Shown in pieces: positions 1 to 7,257 of a stretch of DNA of 10,486 bases (position 1 is the first letter of the stretch; the number at the start of each line of letters is the position of its first letter). The notes under the pieces were generated by a model. It saw only the letters and a list, made by a program, of their open reading frames with translations. It was not told the DNA's origin and ran no database searches. The translations under genes and the position numbers were made by a program. The stretch spans positions 1 to 10,486 of the forward strand of contig CAKTUP010000073.1 in NCBI GenBank assembly GCA_934621705.1, given 5' to 3'. This DNA is from an uncultured Petrimonas sp. (GTDB taxonomy: Bacteria > Bacteroidota > Bacteroidia > Bacteroidales > Dysgonomonadaceae).

Positions 1-1520
1 CCAAAATACAGTTTAGAATCGTTTGGATTTTGCACCAATAACCGCGAAAAATTATCGATGGAGCGAAAATGCGTTTGCACCTGCAATTCGTTTAGCGCGG
101 CTTCGTTGTTGACCGCTTTTAACTTCCAGTTCAGGTTTAATTCCTGATTAGCATTTTCCATGGATTCCGAAAAATACACCGGACGGTTCACTTCAAATCC
201 TTTGTCGTAATACGTGAGCACGAATTTGGGTTCCAAAGCAACCTTGGCGTTCAAATCCTGAACCCTGCCGCGCGATTCGCGCTGGTATTTGGTTTGGTTT
301 TTCTCGCTCGTTTCCTTGTCGGCAACCACCAGCAGGTTAAATTTATCGATATCTTTATCCGTCTCTTCTCGAGTGTCCTTCGATTCCTCGGCCAACTTTC
401 TGCCATCGGCAGCATCCACGGTTGCCCGCTTTTTGGCCTTGGCTTCTTCGTTTCGGGCGGTCATATAATCGCGTTCCGCACCGCGCAGATCGTTCAACTG
501 ACGTTTCATTTCAGCTCGCATATAATACCCGGTAAAAAAGTCGGGATGCTCATCAAGAACGAAGTTCAAATCCTGAATGGCGTTTGTGTTGTCCCCGATT
601 TCAGCGTGCAGCATGGCGCGGTTTATGTAGGCCATTGTATTTTCGGGTTCCAGTTCAATAACCTTGTCAAAATCGCGGATAGCGCGGTTGTTATCTGCCA
701 CCTGCGCGCGCAGCAAACCGCGGTTGAAACGGGCAATCAGGTTATTTTCGTCGGTTTCAATCACCCGGTCGTAATCGGCCATAGCGCCGCGCAAATCATT
801 CAGATTATACTTAACCAATCCGCGATTGATGTAATTTCCAGTAAAAAACGGGTCGAGACGGATGGCTTCGTCCAAATCGGCCAAGGCTTTGTTGTAATCT
901 TTTTGCTGAAAATGCAACAATCCGCGTGCCGAAAACGATTGCGCCGTGTATGGATCAATCTCGATGGCTTTGTTGTAATCGGCCAACGCTCTGAGCGTAT
1001 CTTTCTGTTCCAGATGCATTTGCCCGCGGGTGAGATATCCGGGAACGTAATCGGGAAACCGCCGCAGCAACACTTCGAAAAATTTCTCCGCCACTTCGAA
1101 ATGTTTCATTTCCACATTCACAATAGCCATATTTACCAACGTGAGCCGGTCTTCGGGAAAAAATTCCAGGCTGCGCTGATAATCGGTGGCAGCCAGCTCA
1201 AATTTATCCTGATTTTGACGCGCCGCTCCCCGAAGCTGATAAGCCGCCGTGTAATACGAATTCCGTTCGAGACAAAGATTGGCATCTTCTTCGGCGCCCT
1301 TGAAATCGTCGAGCATAAATTTTGCCATCGCGCGAAAATAATACGGTTCGGCAAGATAGGATTTCGCGCTGATCACCTGATTAAAATACTGTATGGCAAG
1401 CACATAATCTTCGAAGTAGAGCGCATTTTTCCCGATCATCATCACACGATCGGTATTCACTTGCGACGAAACCGAAAGCGCGGACAAAAACAGACAGAGC
1501 GATATGATTATTTTTTTCAT
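1..1520 (-). CDS. Secreted tetratricopeptide-repeat protein, 3' end outside window
   Basis: This open frame starts at the ATG at 1518-1520 and runs 506 codons without a stop to the left edge, so the C-terminus is missing. Residues 1-20 (MKKIIISLCLFLSALSVSSQ) look like a Sec signal peptide, so the protein should be periplasmic or membrane-associated. From about residue 24 to 360 there are roughly ten 34-residue TPR units with the usual signature (A/G at 8, Y/F at 11, A at 20, P at 32), for example the units around 160-193, 194-227 and 228-261. A highly charged K/E/D-rich linker follows (about 357-420), then a further region around 450-506. TPR proteins act as protein-binding scaffolds; the partner cannot be read from the sequence. 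The gene follows tsaE by 62 bp on the same strand with no recognisable promoter between, so cotranscription with porX-tsaE is likely. Confidence 0.93.
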   Translation of the reverse strand, partial: MKKIIISLCLFLSALSVSSQVNTDRVMMIGKNALYFEDYVLAIQYFNQVISAKSYLAEPYYFRAMAKFMLDDFKGAEEDANLCLERNSYYTAAYQLRGAARQNQDKFELAATDYQRSLEFFPEDRLTLVNMAIVNVEMKHFEVAEKFFEVLLRRFPDYVPGYLTRGQMHLEQKDTLRALADYNKAIEIDPYTAQSFSARGLLHFQQKDYNKALADLDEAIRLDPFFTGNYINRGLVKYNLNDLRGAMADYDRVIETDENNLIARFNRGLLRAQVADNNRAIRDFDKVIELEPENTMAYINRAMLHAEIGDNTNAIQDLNFVLDEHPDFFTGYYMRAEMKRQLNDLRGAERDYMTARNEEAKAKKRATVDAADGRKLAEESKDTREETDKDIDKFNLLVVADKETSEKNQTKYQRESRGRVQDLNAKVALEPKFVLTYYDKGFEVNRPVYFSESMENANQELNLNWKLKAVNNEAALNELQVQTHFRSIDNFSRLLVQNPNDSKLYF

Positions 1521-1582
1521 TTATGTTTGGATATTCTTTTTTGCAGAATTTAGAGAGTTAGAGTGTTTTATTTTCGTTTCGT

Positions 1583-2005
1583 TTAATCGAAGTTTTTTGT
1601 TTCGATGGTGCGTGTGCCGTTTTCGGTTTCGGCGATATAAACCTTTACGGTGTTTTCGGGAAGTAGCGATTCCACCAGTTCGGGCCATTCGATAAAACAG
1701 AGATTTCCGCTGTAAAAATAGTCTTCGTATCCGAAATCGAAAGCCTCTTCCAGTTTATTAATGCGGTAAAAATCGAAATGATAAATGGAATTTCCTTCAC
1801 CGTCTTTGTATTCGTTGATAATGGCGAATGTAGGACTGGTAATGGTTTCCTTCACGCCCAGTTCTTCGCACACGGCTTTGATGAACGTGGTTTTTCCGGC
1901 ACCCATGGAGCCGTAGAAAGCGAAAACTTTTTCGTTACCGATTCGATCGATAAACTGTTTGGCGACGATCTTTATTTCGGATAAATTTCTTATTTTCAAT
2001 TGCAT
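1583..2005 (-). CDS. tsaE: tRNA threonylcarbamoyladenosine biosynthesis ATPase TsaE
   Basis: TsaE is the small cytoplasmic ATPase that works with TsaB and TsaD to attach threonylcarbamoyl to A37 of tRNAs reading ANN codons. The 140-residue protein has normal family length. It carries a P-loop GSMGAGKTT at residues 32-40, the SPTF motif at 57-60, the HFDFYR motif at 76-81 and IEWPE at 105-109, all family hallmarks in the expected order. The ATG at 2003-2005 is preceded by AAGGAAATAT, a usable ribosome binding site. It lies 43 bp downstream of porX with a small hairpin in the gap, and 62 bp upstream of the TPR gene. The linkage to porX is probably operonic rather than functional; I know of no direct link between t6A synthesis and type IX secretion control. 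Confidence 0.95.
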   Translation of the reverse strand: MQLKIRNLSEIKIVAKQFIDRIGNEKVFAFYGSMGAGKTTFIKAVCEELGVKETITSPTFAIINEYKDGEGNSIYHFDFYRINKLEEAFDFGYEDYFYSGNLCFIEWPELVESLLPENTVKVYIAETENGTRTIETKNFD

Positions 2006-2024
2006 ATATTTCCTTATCGATTTT

Positions 2025-2044
2025 AGACGCGATAAATCGCGTCT
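2025..2044. repeat. REP-like hairpin between porX and tsaE
   Basis: Perfect inverted repeat: AGACGCGA, loop TAAA, TCGCGTCT (8-bp arms). It begins 4 bp past the porX stop codon. On the plus strand the right side extends to TCTCTACC while the left side breaks into TTTTAG, so it looks like a palindrome with one outer arm worn away. From memory, GTAGAGACGCGA-type palindromes are common between genes in many bacterial genomes. There is no T-tract on either side, so it is not a typical terminator; in RNA it could stabilise the porX end of the transcript or lower tsaE expression. Confidence 0.75.
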
Positions 2045-2048
2045 CTAC

Positions 2049-3593
2049 CTATTTAGCTTGTAACGTTATCAGCGGAACAATCATCTCTTCCATCGAAATT
2101 CCGCCGTGCTGAAACGTGTTTTCGTAATACTGAACGAAATGATTTTGGTTGTTTGGATAGACAAAAAAATCGTTGCCCAGCGCAAAAACATATCGTGTAC
2201 TGATGTTCGGCGATGGCAATCCCACGTTTTCGGGTTGAGTGATATCGAACACTTTTTTGGGGTCGTACGACAAATTTCTCCCCATTTTGTAGCGCAAATT
2301 TGAATTCGTATTTTTCTCACCCACTATTTTTTGTGCGTTGCGCACCCGAATCGTTCCGTGGTCGGTAGTGAAAATGGCTTTATACCCTTTTTCCGATATT
2401 TTTTTCAACAACCCAAATAACGGCGAGTGCTGAAACCACGACCGCGTGAGCGAGCGATAAGCCGCTTCATCAGGCGCCAGTTCACGGATCATTTTCGACT
2501 CGGTTCTCGCATGCGAGAGCATATCGATAAAATTGTAAACCACCACATTCAGGTCATTGTGCTCCAATTCCGAGAAATTTTGCAACAGTTTTTCGCCTTC
2601 GGCGTTCGTATTTATCTTGTGATATGAAAACCGCTCTTTTCGCCTGTATCTTTCCAACAGCGTTCGGATAAGCGGTTCTTCCGACAAATTTTTCCCTTCG
2701 TCCTCGTCTTCATTTACCCACAATTGCGGAAACATTTTCGCGATTTGCAACGGCATCAATCCCGAAAAAATAGCGTTGCGCGCGTAGTGCGTTGCCGTAG
2801 GCAAAATGCTGAAATAGGTATCTTCGGCATAGGTAAAATATTCGGAAACAAGGTTTTTAACCGCTTGCCACTGGTCGAACCGAAAGTTATCGATTAAAAT
2901 AAAAAACAATTTCTCGCCTTTGTCCAACACCGGAAAAACCCGTTTTTTAACCACCTCGTGGCTCAATAACGGGCGCGATTCGGGCAGTTGCAGCCATTTT
3001 TCGTAATTCCGTTTCACGAATTTGCCGAATTCACCGTTGGCTTCCGATTTTTGCAGCGACAACATTTCCCGCATCGGATGCTGCGATTGCGCGAACTCAA
3101 TTTCCCAGAAAACGAGTTTTTTATACAACTCTCCCCAATCTTCTGCCGTACGGCAATTGTTTATTTCGTTGCTTAACCGACTGAACTCTTCGCGGTAGTT
3201 GATCGTATTGGTTTCGCTGATTATCTCGTTTTTCTCCAGATTTTTCTTGATTGTCATCAAAATTTGGTTGGGATTCACCGGTTTTATCAGGTAATCGGCA
3301 ATCTTTTTCCCGATAGCTTTCGTCATAATCCCTTCGTCCTCGCTTTTGGTGATCATCACCACAGGAACGGTCGGACGAAAGGCGCTTATTTCGGAAAGCG
3401 TTTCCAGGCCAGATAATCCGGGCATGTGTTCATCCAAAAAAATGATATCGAAAAACGATTCCCGGCACTTTTCAATCGCATCGCGGCCGTTATTCACCGG
3501 CTCCACTCCATATCCCTTTTCTTCCAGAAAAAGAATATACGGTTTCAGCAAATCAATCTCATCGTCCGCCCAAAGAATGTGCGCTTTTTTCAT
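2049..3593 (-). CDS. porX: PorX: response regulator with PglZ/alkaline-phosphatase-type effector domain
   Basis: PorX is the response regulator that, with a PorY-type histidine kinase, controls type IX secretion genes in Porphyromonas gingivalis; its PglZ domain was reported to be a phosphodiesterase acting on oligonucleotides. The 514-residue protein has an N-terminal receiver domain (about 4-120) with acidic pocket D10/D11, phospho-acceptor D54, T82 and K104. A helical linker (about 130-220) leads to the PglZ domain. Metal-site residues of the alkaline-phosphatase superfamily are visible: D235 (LIDNFRFDQ), the threonine nucleophile region PTATHYARN (265-273), D357 and H361 (DMLSH), D411-H412 (TTDHGT) and H496 (QHGGISMEE). 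There is no helix-turn-helix, so any effect on transcription must pass through partners. All key residues are present, so it should be active. It is first in the porX-tsaE-TPR run, with AGGAAG next to the ATG and a good promoter upstream. Its presence predicts a type IX secretion system elsewhere in the genome. Confidence 0.95.
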   Translation of the reverse strand: MKKAHILWADDEIDLLKPYILFLEEKGYGVEPVNNGRDAIEKCRESFFDIIFLDEHMPGLSGLETLSEISAFRPTVPVVMITKSEDEGIMTKAIGKKIADYLIKPVNPNQILMTIKKNLEKNEIISETNTINYREEFSRLSNEINNCRTAEDWGELYKKLVFWEIEFAQSQHPMREMLSLQKSEANGEFGKFVKRNYEKWLQLPESRPLLSHEVVKKRVFPVLDKGEKLFFILIDNFRFDQWQAVKNLVSEYFTYAEDTYFSILPTATHYARNAIFSGLMPLQIAKMFPQLWVNEDEDEGKNLSEEPLIRTLLERYRRKERFSYHKINTNAEGEKLLQNFSELEHNDLNVVVYNFIDMLSHARTESKMIRELAPDEAAYRSLTRSWFQHSPLFGLLKKISEKGYKAIFTTDHGTIRVRNAQKIVGEKNTNSNLRYKMGRNLSYDPKKVFDITQPENVGLPSPNISTRYVFALGNDFFVYPNNQNHFVQYYENTFQHGGISMEEMIVPLITLQAK

Positions 3594-3629
3594 CTTCCTG
3601 TTTTAGTTACACCTTCCTGCAAAATTGAG

Positions 3630-3660
3630 CAAAAATATGCATTTATCGCCTATCTTACAA
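3630..3660 (-). promoter_or_regulatory. Promoter of porX
   Basis: On the minus strand a TTG (3658-3660) is followed after 20 nt by TATTTTTG (3630-3637), a full match to the Bacteroidota -7 consensus TAnnTTTG. The predicted transcript start leaves a leader of roughly 30 nt before the porX ATG. It faces away from the DUF1080 promoter in the same 201-bp intergenic region. Confidence 0.7.
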
Positions 3661-3727
3661 TCATTTTTTGCTTTTTTAGGACAAAGCCGCATCAGTAATT
3701 TCAGGGAAACTTTTTTCTTGCGGAAAA

Positions 3728-3760
3728 TTTGTCATTTTTCAACAAAAATTTCTAACTTTG
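3728..3760 (+). promoter_or_regulatory. Promoter of the DUF1080 lipoprotein gene
   Basis: TTTG at 3728-3731 and TAACTTTG at 3753-3760, separated by 21 nt, match the Bacteroidota sigma-ABfr -33/-7 pattern. The start codon lies 34 nt downstream of the -7 box in an A/T-rich leader without a clear Shine-Dalgarno sequence, which is usual in this phylum. Confidence 0.75.
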
Positions 3761-3794
3761 TTAAAAATACAAATTATAACAAATTATCTATCAA

Positions 3795-4433
3795 ATGAGA
3801 AAAGCAATTCTATTCGCATTCGCAGCATTTATCGTTTTGAGTTCGGGCTGCACACAAAACAACGGAAAAATTTTTAACGGAAAAGATCTGTCTAACTGGA
3901 ATTTCGTAGTGGAAAACGACGCGGTTCCCGGCGACCAGGTTTACACGGTGAAAGACGGACAGATTTCCATCAAAGGCGAGCCGCTGGGTTATATGTACAC
4001 CAAGGAAAAATACGGCAACTTCACGCTGGAACTGGAATACAAATGGGCCGTGGAAGCCAGCAACAGTGGCATTTTCGTGTTGATCGAAGACCCGAAAAAT
4101 CCCTTCGCCACAGGTATTGAAATTCAATTAGCAGCCGGAAAAGCGGGCGATTTTGTACTGCTCGCCGGATCCGATATGCTGGAGTACGAACTTCCCGAAG
4201 GTGTAACGGAGCGTCCCAAATTCCCGGTTATTGCGAAAAAACAACCGTCGAGCGAACTTCCTGTCGGAGAATGGAACAAAGTGAGAATCACCGTAAAAGA
4301 CAGCGTTATTGATGTTTATGTAAACGGCGTTCATCAAAACACAGGAACCGGAACGGTGAGAGAAGGGCATATTGGCTTGCAGAGCGAAGGAAAAGAAATT
4401 CTCTTTCGGAATTTAGTTCTCACCAAGATGTAA
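3795..4433 (+). CDS. DUF1080 (3-keto-glycoside hydrolase-type) lipoprotein
   Basis: The 212-residue protein starts with a lipoprotein signal peptide; the lipobox is LSSGC with Cys19 as the likely lipidated residue, so it should be anchored in the inner or outer membrane facing the periplasm or exterior. The rest is a single beta-sandwich domain of the DUF1080 family (Pfam 3-keto-disaccharide hydrolase, PF06439). Family marks are IFNGKDLSNW (26-35), SNSGIFV (89-95), EIQ (109-111), GEWN (158-161), VNGV (176-179), GLQSEG (194-199) and FRNL near the end. Some members cleave 3-keto-glycosides; the substrate here cannot be read. No sugar oxidoreductase or SusCD pair is nearby, so the carbohydrate context that usually surrounds this family is missing. 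It has its own promoter; rocD follows after 50 bp with no terminator between, so some read-through is possible. Confidence 0.9.
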   Translation: MRKAILFAFAAFIVLSSGCTQNNGKIFNGKDLSNWNFVVENDAVPGDQVYTVKDGQISIKGEPLGYMYTKEKYGNFTLELEYKWAVEASNSGIFVLIEDPKNPFATGIEIQLAAGKAGDFVLLAGSDMLEYELPEGVTERPKFPVIAKKQPSSELPVGEWNKVRITVKDSVIDVYVNGVHQNTGTGTVREGHIGLQSEGKEILFRNLVLTKM

Positions 4434-4483
4434 CAGACTCGAATTCAATAATAAAACCACACTAACTTTTAAATCTCTATTTT

Positions 4484-5713
4484 ATGCTAATTACTGAAAA
4501 AGCTCAACAATTTATCGATCAGGAAGATAAATACGGAGCGCACAATTATCATCCGCTGCCCGTGGTGCTGTCCAAGGGGAAAGGCGTGTATGTTTGGGAT
4601 GTTGACGGCAAAAAATACTTCGATTTTCTGTCGGCTTACTCGGCAGTAAATCAAGGGCATTGCCATCCGAAAATCGTAAAAGCGCTTACCGATCAGGCCG
4701 AAACATTGTGCCTGACATCGCGCGCTTTCTACAACGATTGCTTAGGTCCTTATGAAGAATTTGTTCATAATTACTTCGGTTACGATAAAATGTTGCCGAT
4801 GAATTCGGGCGCCGAAGCGGTGGAAACCGGATTAAAGCTCGCACGCAAATGGGGCTATCTGAAAAAAGGGATTCCCGAAAACGAAGCCATCATTGTGGCT
4901 TGTGAAGGAAATTTTCACGGACGCACCATTACCATCGTCTCCATCTCCACCGACGGCGATGCGCGTGCCGATTACGGCCCGTACACCCCCGGAATTGAAG
5001 TGATCCCTTACAACGATGTGGACGCCGTTCAGAAAATTTTCGAAGAAAAAGGCGATAAAATTGCTGGCCTTTTGCTTGAACCCATTCAGGGCGAAGCGGG
5101 CGTTTTTGTTCCCGATGACGGTTACCTGAAAGCATGCAAACATCTTTGCGAGCAACACGATATTCTGTTTATCGCCGATGAAGTGCAGACAGGAATAGCC
5201 CGCACCGGAAAACTTTTGTGCTGCGACCACGAAGGCATCCGTCCCGATATAGTAATCCTTGGCAAGGCCATTTCGGGCGGCGTAATGCCCGTTTCGGCCG
5301 TTCTTGCTGACGATGAAATTATGATGACCATCCGTCCCGGGCAGCACGGCTCCACTTTTGGCGGATTTCCGCTGGCTTGTAAAGTGGCAACCGCCGCGCT
5401 GGAAGTGGTAAAAGAAGAAAATCTGGCGGAAAAAGCAGAACGCTTGGGCGAAATTTTCCGAGATGAAATGTTGAAAATCGAGAGTCCGTTCGTGAAACTG
5501 GTTCGCGGGAAAGGATTGCTAAACGCCATCGTTATTGAGCCGCACAACGGCAAGGAAGCTTGGGATGTGTGCCTGAAAATGGCCGAGAACGGATTGCTGG
5601 CAAAGCCCACGCATCAGCACATCATCCGGTTTGCGCCACCACTGGTAATTACAGAACAGCAGCTTCACGAAGCGATTGAAATTATAAAAGAGTCAATTAA
5701 AACACTCGAATAA
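4484..5713 (+). CDS. rocD: Ornithine--oxo-acid aminotransferase
   Basis: This cytoplasmic PLP enzyme (class III aminotransferase) moves the delta-amino group of ornithine to 2-oxoglutarate, giving glutamate-5-semialdehyde, which leads to proline or glutamate. The 409 residues match the usual length. Visible marks are the N-terminal [13 protein letters not shown] (17-29), the phosphate-binding [15 protein letters not shown] (107-121), the FHGRT motif (144-148), ADEVQTG (231-237, cofactor-nitrogen Asp232) and the Schiff-base Lys261 in GKAISGG. The N-terminal YHPLPVV and GAEAVET features favour ornithine aminotransferase over acetylornithine or GABA aminotransferases. The neighbour ctlX, 70 bp downstream, would supply ornithine from citrulline, which supports this call. 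No good promoter is visible in the 50-bp gap upstream. Confidence 0.95.
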   Translation: MLITEKAQQFIDQEDKYGAHNYHPLPVVLSKGKGVYVWDVDGKKYFDFLSAYSAVNQGHCHPKIVKALTDQAETLCLTSRAFYNDCLGPYEEFVHNYFGYDKMLPMNSGAEAVETGLKLARKWGYLKKGIPENEAIIVACEGNFHGRTITIVSISTDGDARADYGPYTPGIEVIPYNDVDAVQKIFEEKGDKIAGLLLEPIQGEAGVFVPDDGYLKACKHLCEQHDILFIADEVQTGIARTGKLLCCDHEGIRPDIVILGKAISGGVMPVSAVLADDEIMMTIRPGQHGSTFGGFPLACKVATAALEVVKEENLAEKAERLGEIFRDEMLKIESPFVKLVRGKGLLNAIVIEPHNGKEAWDVCLKMAENGLLAKPTHQHIIRFAPPLVITEQQLHEAIEIIKESIKTLE

Positions 5714-5718
5714 CCGGG

Positions 5719-5742
5719 TACTGCTAATTCCAATTAGCAGTA
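5719..5742. repeat. CC-centred palindrome, first of a tandem pair
   Basis: Perfect inverted repeat with 11-bp arms TACTGCTAATT and AATTAGCAGTA around CC, 6 bp after the rocD stop. No U-tract follows on the plus strand, so it is not a canonical terminator. Its core AATTCCAATT is the reverse complement of the core of the second palindrome 31 bp further on (core centre 5730.5 to 5765.5). Confidence 0.8.
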
Positions 5743-5755
5743 TCTTAGTAAAAAA

Positions 5756-5775
5756 AAGCGAATTGGAATTCGCTT
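5756..5775. repeat. GG-centred palindrome, second of a tandem pair, in ctlX leader
   Basis: Perfect inverted repeat with 9-bp arms AAGCGAATT and AATTCGCTT around GG, ending 8 bp before the ctlX ATG. Its core AATTGGAATT can pair with the core of the preceding palindrome, so an RNA through this region could fold as two hairpins or as one long-range helix. The position directly in front of the start codon means it could hide or expose the ctlX translation start. Confidence 0.8.
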
Positions 5776-5783
5776 CACCCACT

Positions 5784-6686
5784 ATGCAAACAACATCAAA
5801 AATACTAATGGTTCGCCCGGCGCGTTTCGGATTTAACGAAGAAACGGCCAAAAACAACTATTTCCAGCAGAAAACCGAGCAGGAAAAAGTGGCCGAAAAA
5901 GCGATGGATGAGTTTGACGCTTTCGTGAGCCTGCTTCGGAGCAACGACGTGGATGTGATCGTGATTCAGGACACGGAAGAGCCTTGGACTCCCGACTCCA
6001 TTTTCCCGAATAACTGGTTTTCTTCCCACATTTCGGGCGAGTTGGTTCTTTATCCCATGTTTGCAGAAAACCGCCGCTTGGAAAGAAAACCCGCCGTTCT
6101 GGATTTTCTTCGCCGGAAAATGAATCATACCAAACTCATCGATTTAACAGATTGGGAAGATAAAGGTGAGTTTCTGGAAGGTACGGGGAGTATGATTTTC
6201 GACCGCGACAAACGCATCGCGTATTGTTGCCGTTCGCCCCGTTCATCGGAAAAAGTGTTGCAGGATTTCTGTTCACGCATGAATTTTGACGCGGTGATTT
6301 TCGATTCGTTCGACAAAAACGGGAATCTTATCTACCACACCAACGTAATGATGGAAGTGGGTACGCAGGTGGCTGTTGTGTGCCTGGAATCGATAAAAGA
6401 TGAGAAGGAACGTGAAAAAGTAGCATCGAGATTAACAGCAACCGGAAAAATTATCGTGGACATTTCGCTCGACCAGGTGAATCATTTTGCCGGAAATATG
6501 CTGGAGTTGAAAAGCCGAAACGGCAAACCGCTGATGATTATGTCGGCAGCGGCACGCGAGTCGCTAACTCCGCATCAGGAAACGATTATCTCCACTTACA
6601 ATAAAATCCTTTCTCCCGAACTCAACACCATCGAAACCAACGGCGGTGGATCTGCCCGATGCATGATTGCGGAAATATTCTATTGA
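5784..6686 (+). CDS. ctlX: Citrulline utilisation hydrolase CtlX-type (guanidino-group modifying superfamily)
   Basis: The protein belongs to the arginine deiminase/amidinotransferase superfamily, in the branch annotated as citrulline utilisation hydrolase: citrulline would be cleaved to ornithine, CO2 and ammonia. With the ATG at 5784 it has 300 residues. Superfamily catalytic positions can be placed: Asp71 in PDSIFPNNW, Glu132 in FLEGTGSM, His185 in YHTNVMM and the nucleophile Cys293 in GGGSARCMIAEIF near the C-terminus. A TTG at 5763 would add seven residues, but it lies inside a palindrome and those residues precede a natural N-terminus (ILMVRPARFG), so I prefer the ATG. Placement directly after rocD is strong support, since the product would be the RocD substrate. 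A dimethylarginine hydrolase or other ureido hydrolase activity remains possible. Confidence 0.82.
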   Translation: MQTTSKILMVRPARFGFNEETAKNNYFQQKTEQEKVAEKAMDEFDAFVSLLRSNDVDVIVIQDTEEPWTPDSIFPNNWFSSHISGELVLYPMFAENRRLERKPAVLDFLRRKMNHTKLIDLTDWEDKGEFLEGTGSMIFDRDKRIAYCCRSPRSSEKVLQDFCSRMNFDAVIFDSFDKNGNLIYHTNVMMEVGTQVAVVCLESIKDEKEREKVASRLTATGKIIVDISLDQVNHFAGNMLELKSRNGKPLMIMSAAARESLTPHQETIISTYNKILSPELNTIETNGGGSARCMIAEIFY

Positions 6687-6708
6687 TAGCGTGTAAATTT
6701 TATCGATA

Positions 6709-6742
6709 TTGTTAAAATATTCACATTTTTTTATTTTCTTTG
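6709..6742 (+). promoter_or_regulatory. Possible mscL promoter
   Basis: In the 95-bp A/T-rich gap before mscL, TTG at 6709-6711 and TTTCTTTG at 6735-6742 resemble the -33/-7 pair, but the -7 box has T instead of the conserved A at its second base and the 23-nt spacer is slightly long. No other candidate in the gap is better. Confidence 0.35.
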
Positions 6743-6781
6743 CAACAAAATGGGAAATTAACATTTTAATTAATTAGCATT

Positions 6782-7198
6782 ATGTCATTTAGAACTGAAC
6801 TTAAAGAATTTTTGATGCGCGGCAATGTGGTTGATATGGCCGTGGGTATTGTTATCGGAGCTGCTTTCGGTAAAATTGTTACATCCTTTGTGAACGATAT
6901 TTTAATGCCGCCAATCGCCCTCCTTTTCGGACAAGGCAGTTTCGCCGATTTGAAAGTGGTGTTGAAACAAGCTGCAATTGATGCCGCAGGAGCAGAAATT
7001 CCGGCAATTAGCTGGAATTACGGCGCTTTTATTCAAGCGGTAGTCGATTTCTTAATCGTAGGTACGGCAATCTTCATGGTTATCAAAGCGATGAACTCGA
7101 TGAAACGCAAAAAAGTGGAAGAACCCGAAGCTCCGGCAGAACCGACAAAAGAAGAAGTGTTGCTCACTGAAATTCGTGATTTGTTGAAAAACAAATAA
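6782..7198 (+). CDS. mscL: Large-conductance mechanosensitive channel MscL
   Basis: MscL is a homopentameric inner-membrane channel that opens under extreme membrane tension and releases solutes on osmotic downshock. The 138-residue protein has normal length. The N-terminal amphipathic helix ([13 protein letters not shown]) is followed by TM1 (about 16-45) with the conserved pore stretch [19 protein letters not shown], a periplasmic loop (about 48-78), TM2 (about 80-104), a basic patch MKRKK and a C-terminal charged helix (123-137) that forms the cytoplasmic bundle. It is preceded by a 95-bp gap and followed by a strong terminator, so it may be a single-gene unit, although no terminator is seen between ctlX and it. 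Confidence 0.97.
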   Translation: MSFRTELKEFLMRGNVVDMAVGIVIGAAFGKIVTSFVNDILMPPIALLFGQGSFADLKVVLKQAAIDAAGAEIPAISWNYGAFIQAVVDFLIVGTAIFMVIKAMNSMKRKKVEEPEAPAEPTKEEVLLTEIRDLLKNK

Positions 7199-7220
7199 GA
7201 AGCCTCCTAAAAATTTTCAA

Positions 7221-7257
7221 AACCGTTTGACCGATGAATTGGTCAGACGGTTTTTTT
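7221..7257 (+). terminator. Intrinsic terminator after mscL, shared with the convergent cluster
   Basis: AACCGTTTGACC (7221-7232) pairs with GGTCAGACGGTT (7241-7252): 12 bp with one G-U pair and an 8-nt loop, then seven T. It starts 22 bp after the mscL stop. The stop codon of the convergent DUF4130 gene (7256-7258) lies in the T-tract, and on the minus strand the hairpin is followed by a T-rich stretch, so it could serve both directions, more weakly on the minus strand. Confidence 0.9.

Noticed and set aside
294..1553. A 419-codon open frame on the plus strand opposite the TPR gene
   Set aside because: The minus strand encodes a clear signal peptide and about ten TPR repeats. The plus-strand translation shows no domain, is rich in unlikely H/F/I runs and is explained by codon bias of the real gene.
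4463..4470. TAACTTTT as a rocD -7 box
   Set aside because: The last base of the TTTG is missing, there is no TTG 19-21 nt upstream, and the leader would be only a few bases.
4832..5610. Overlapping minus-strand frames opposite rocD
   Set aside because: They are antisense to a complete aminotransferase with all motifs and show no recognisable domain themselves.
5719..5757. The CC-centred palindrome as rocD terminator
   Set aside because: It is followed by TCTTAGT and then an A-run rather than a T-tract on the plus strand.
5763..5783. A TTG start that would lengthen CtlX by seven residues
   Set aside because: It lies within a palindrome and the residues added do not look like family sequence; the ATG at 5784 gives a natural N-terminus.
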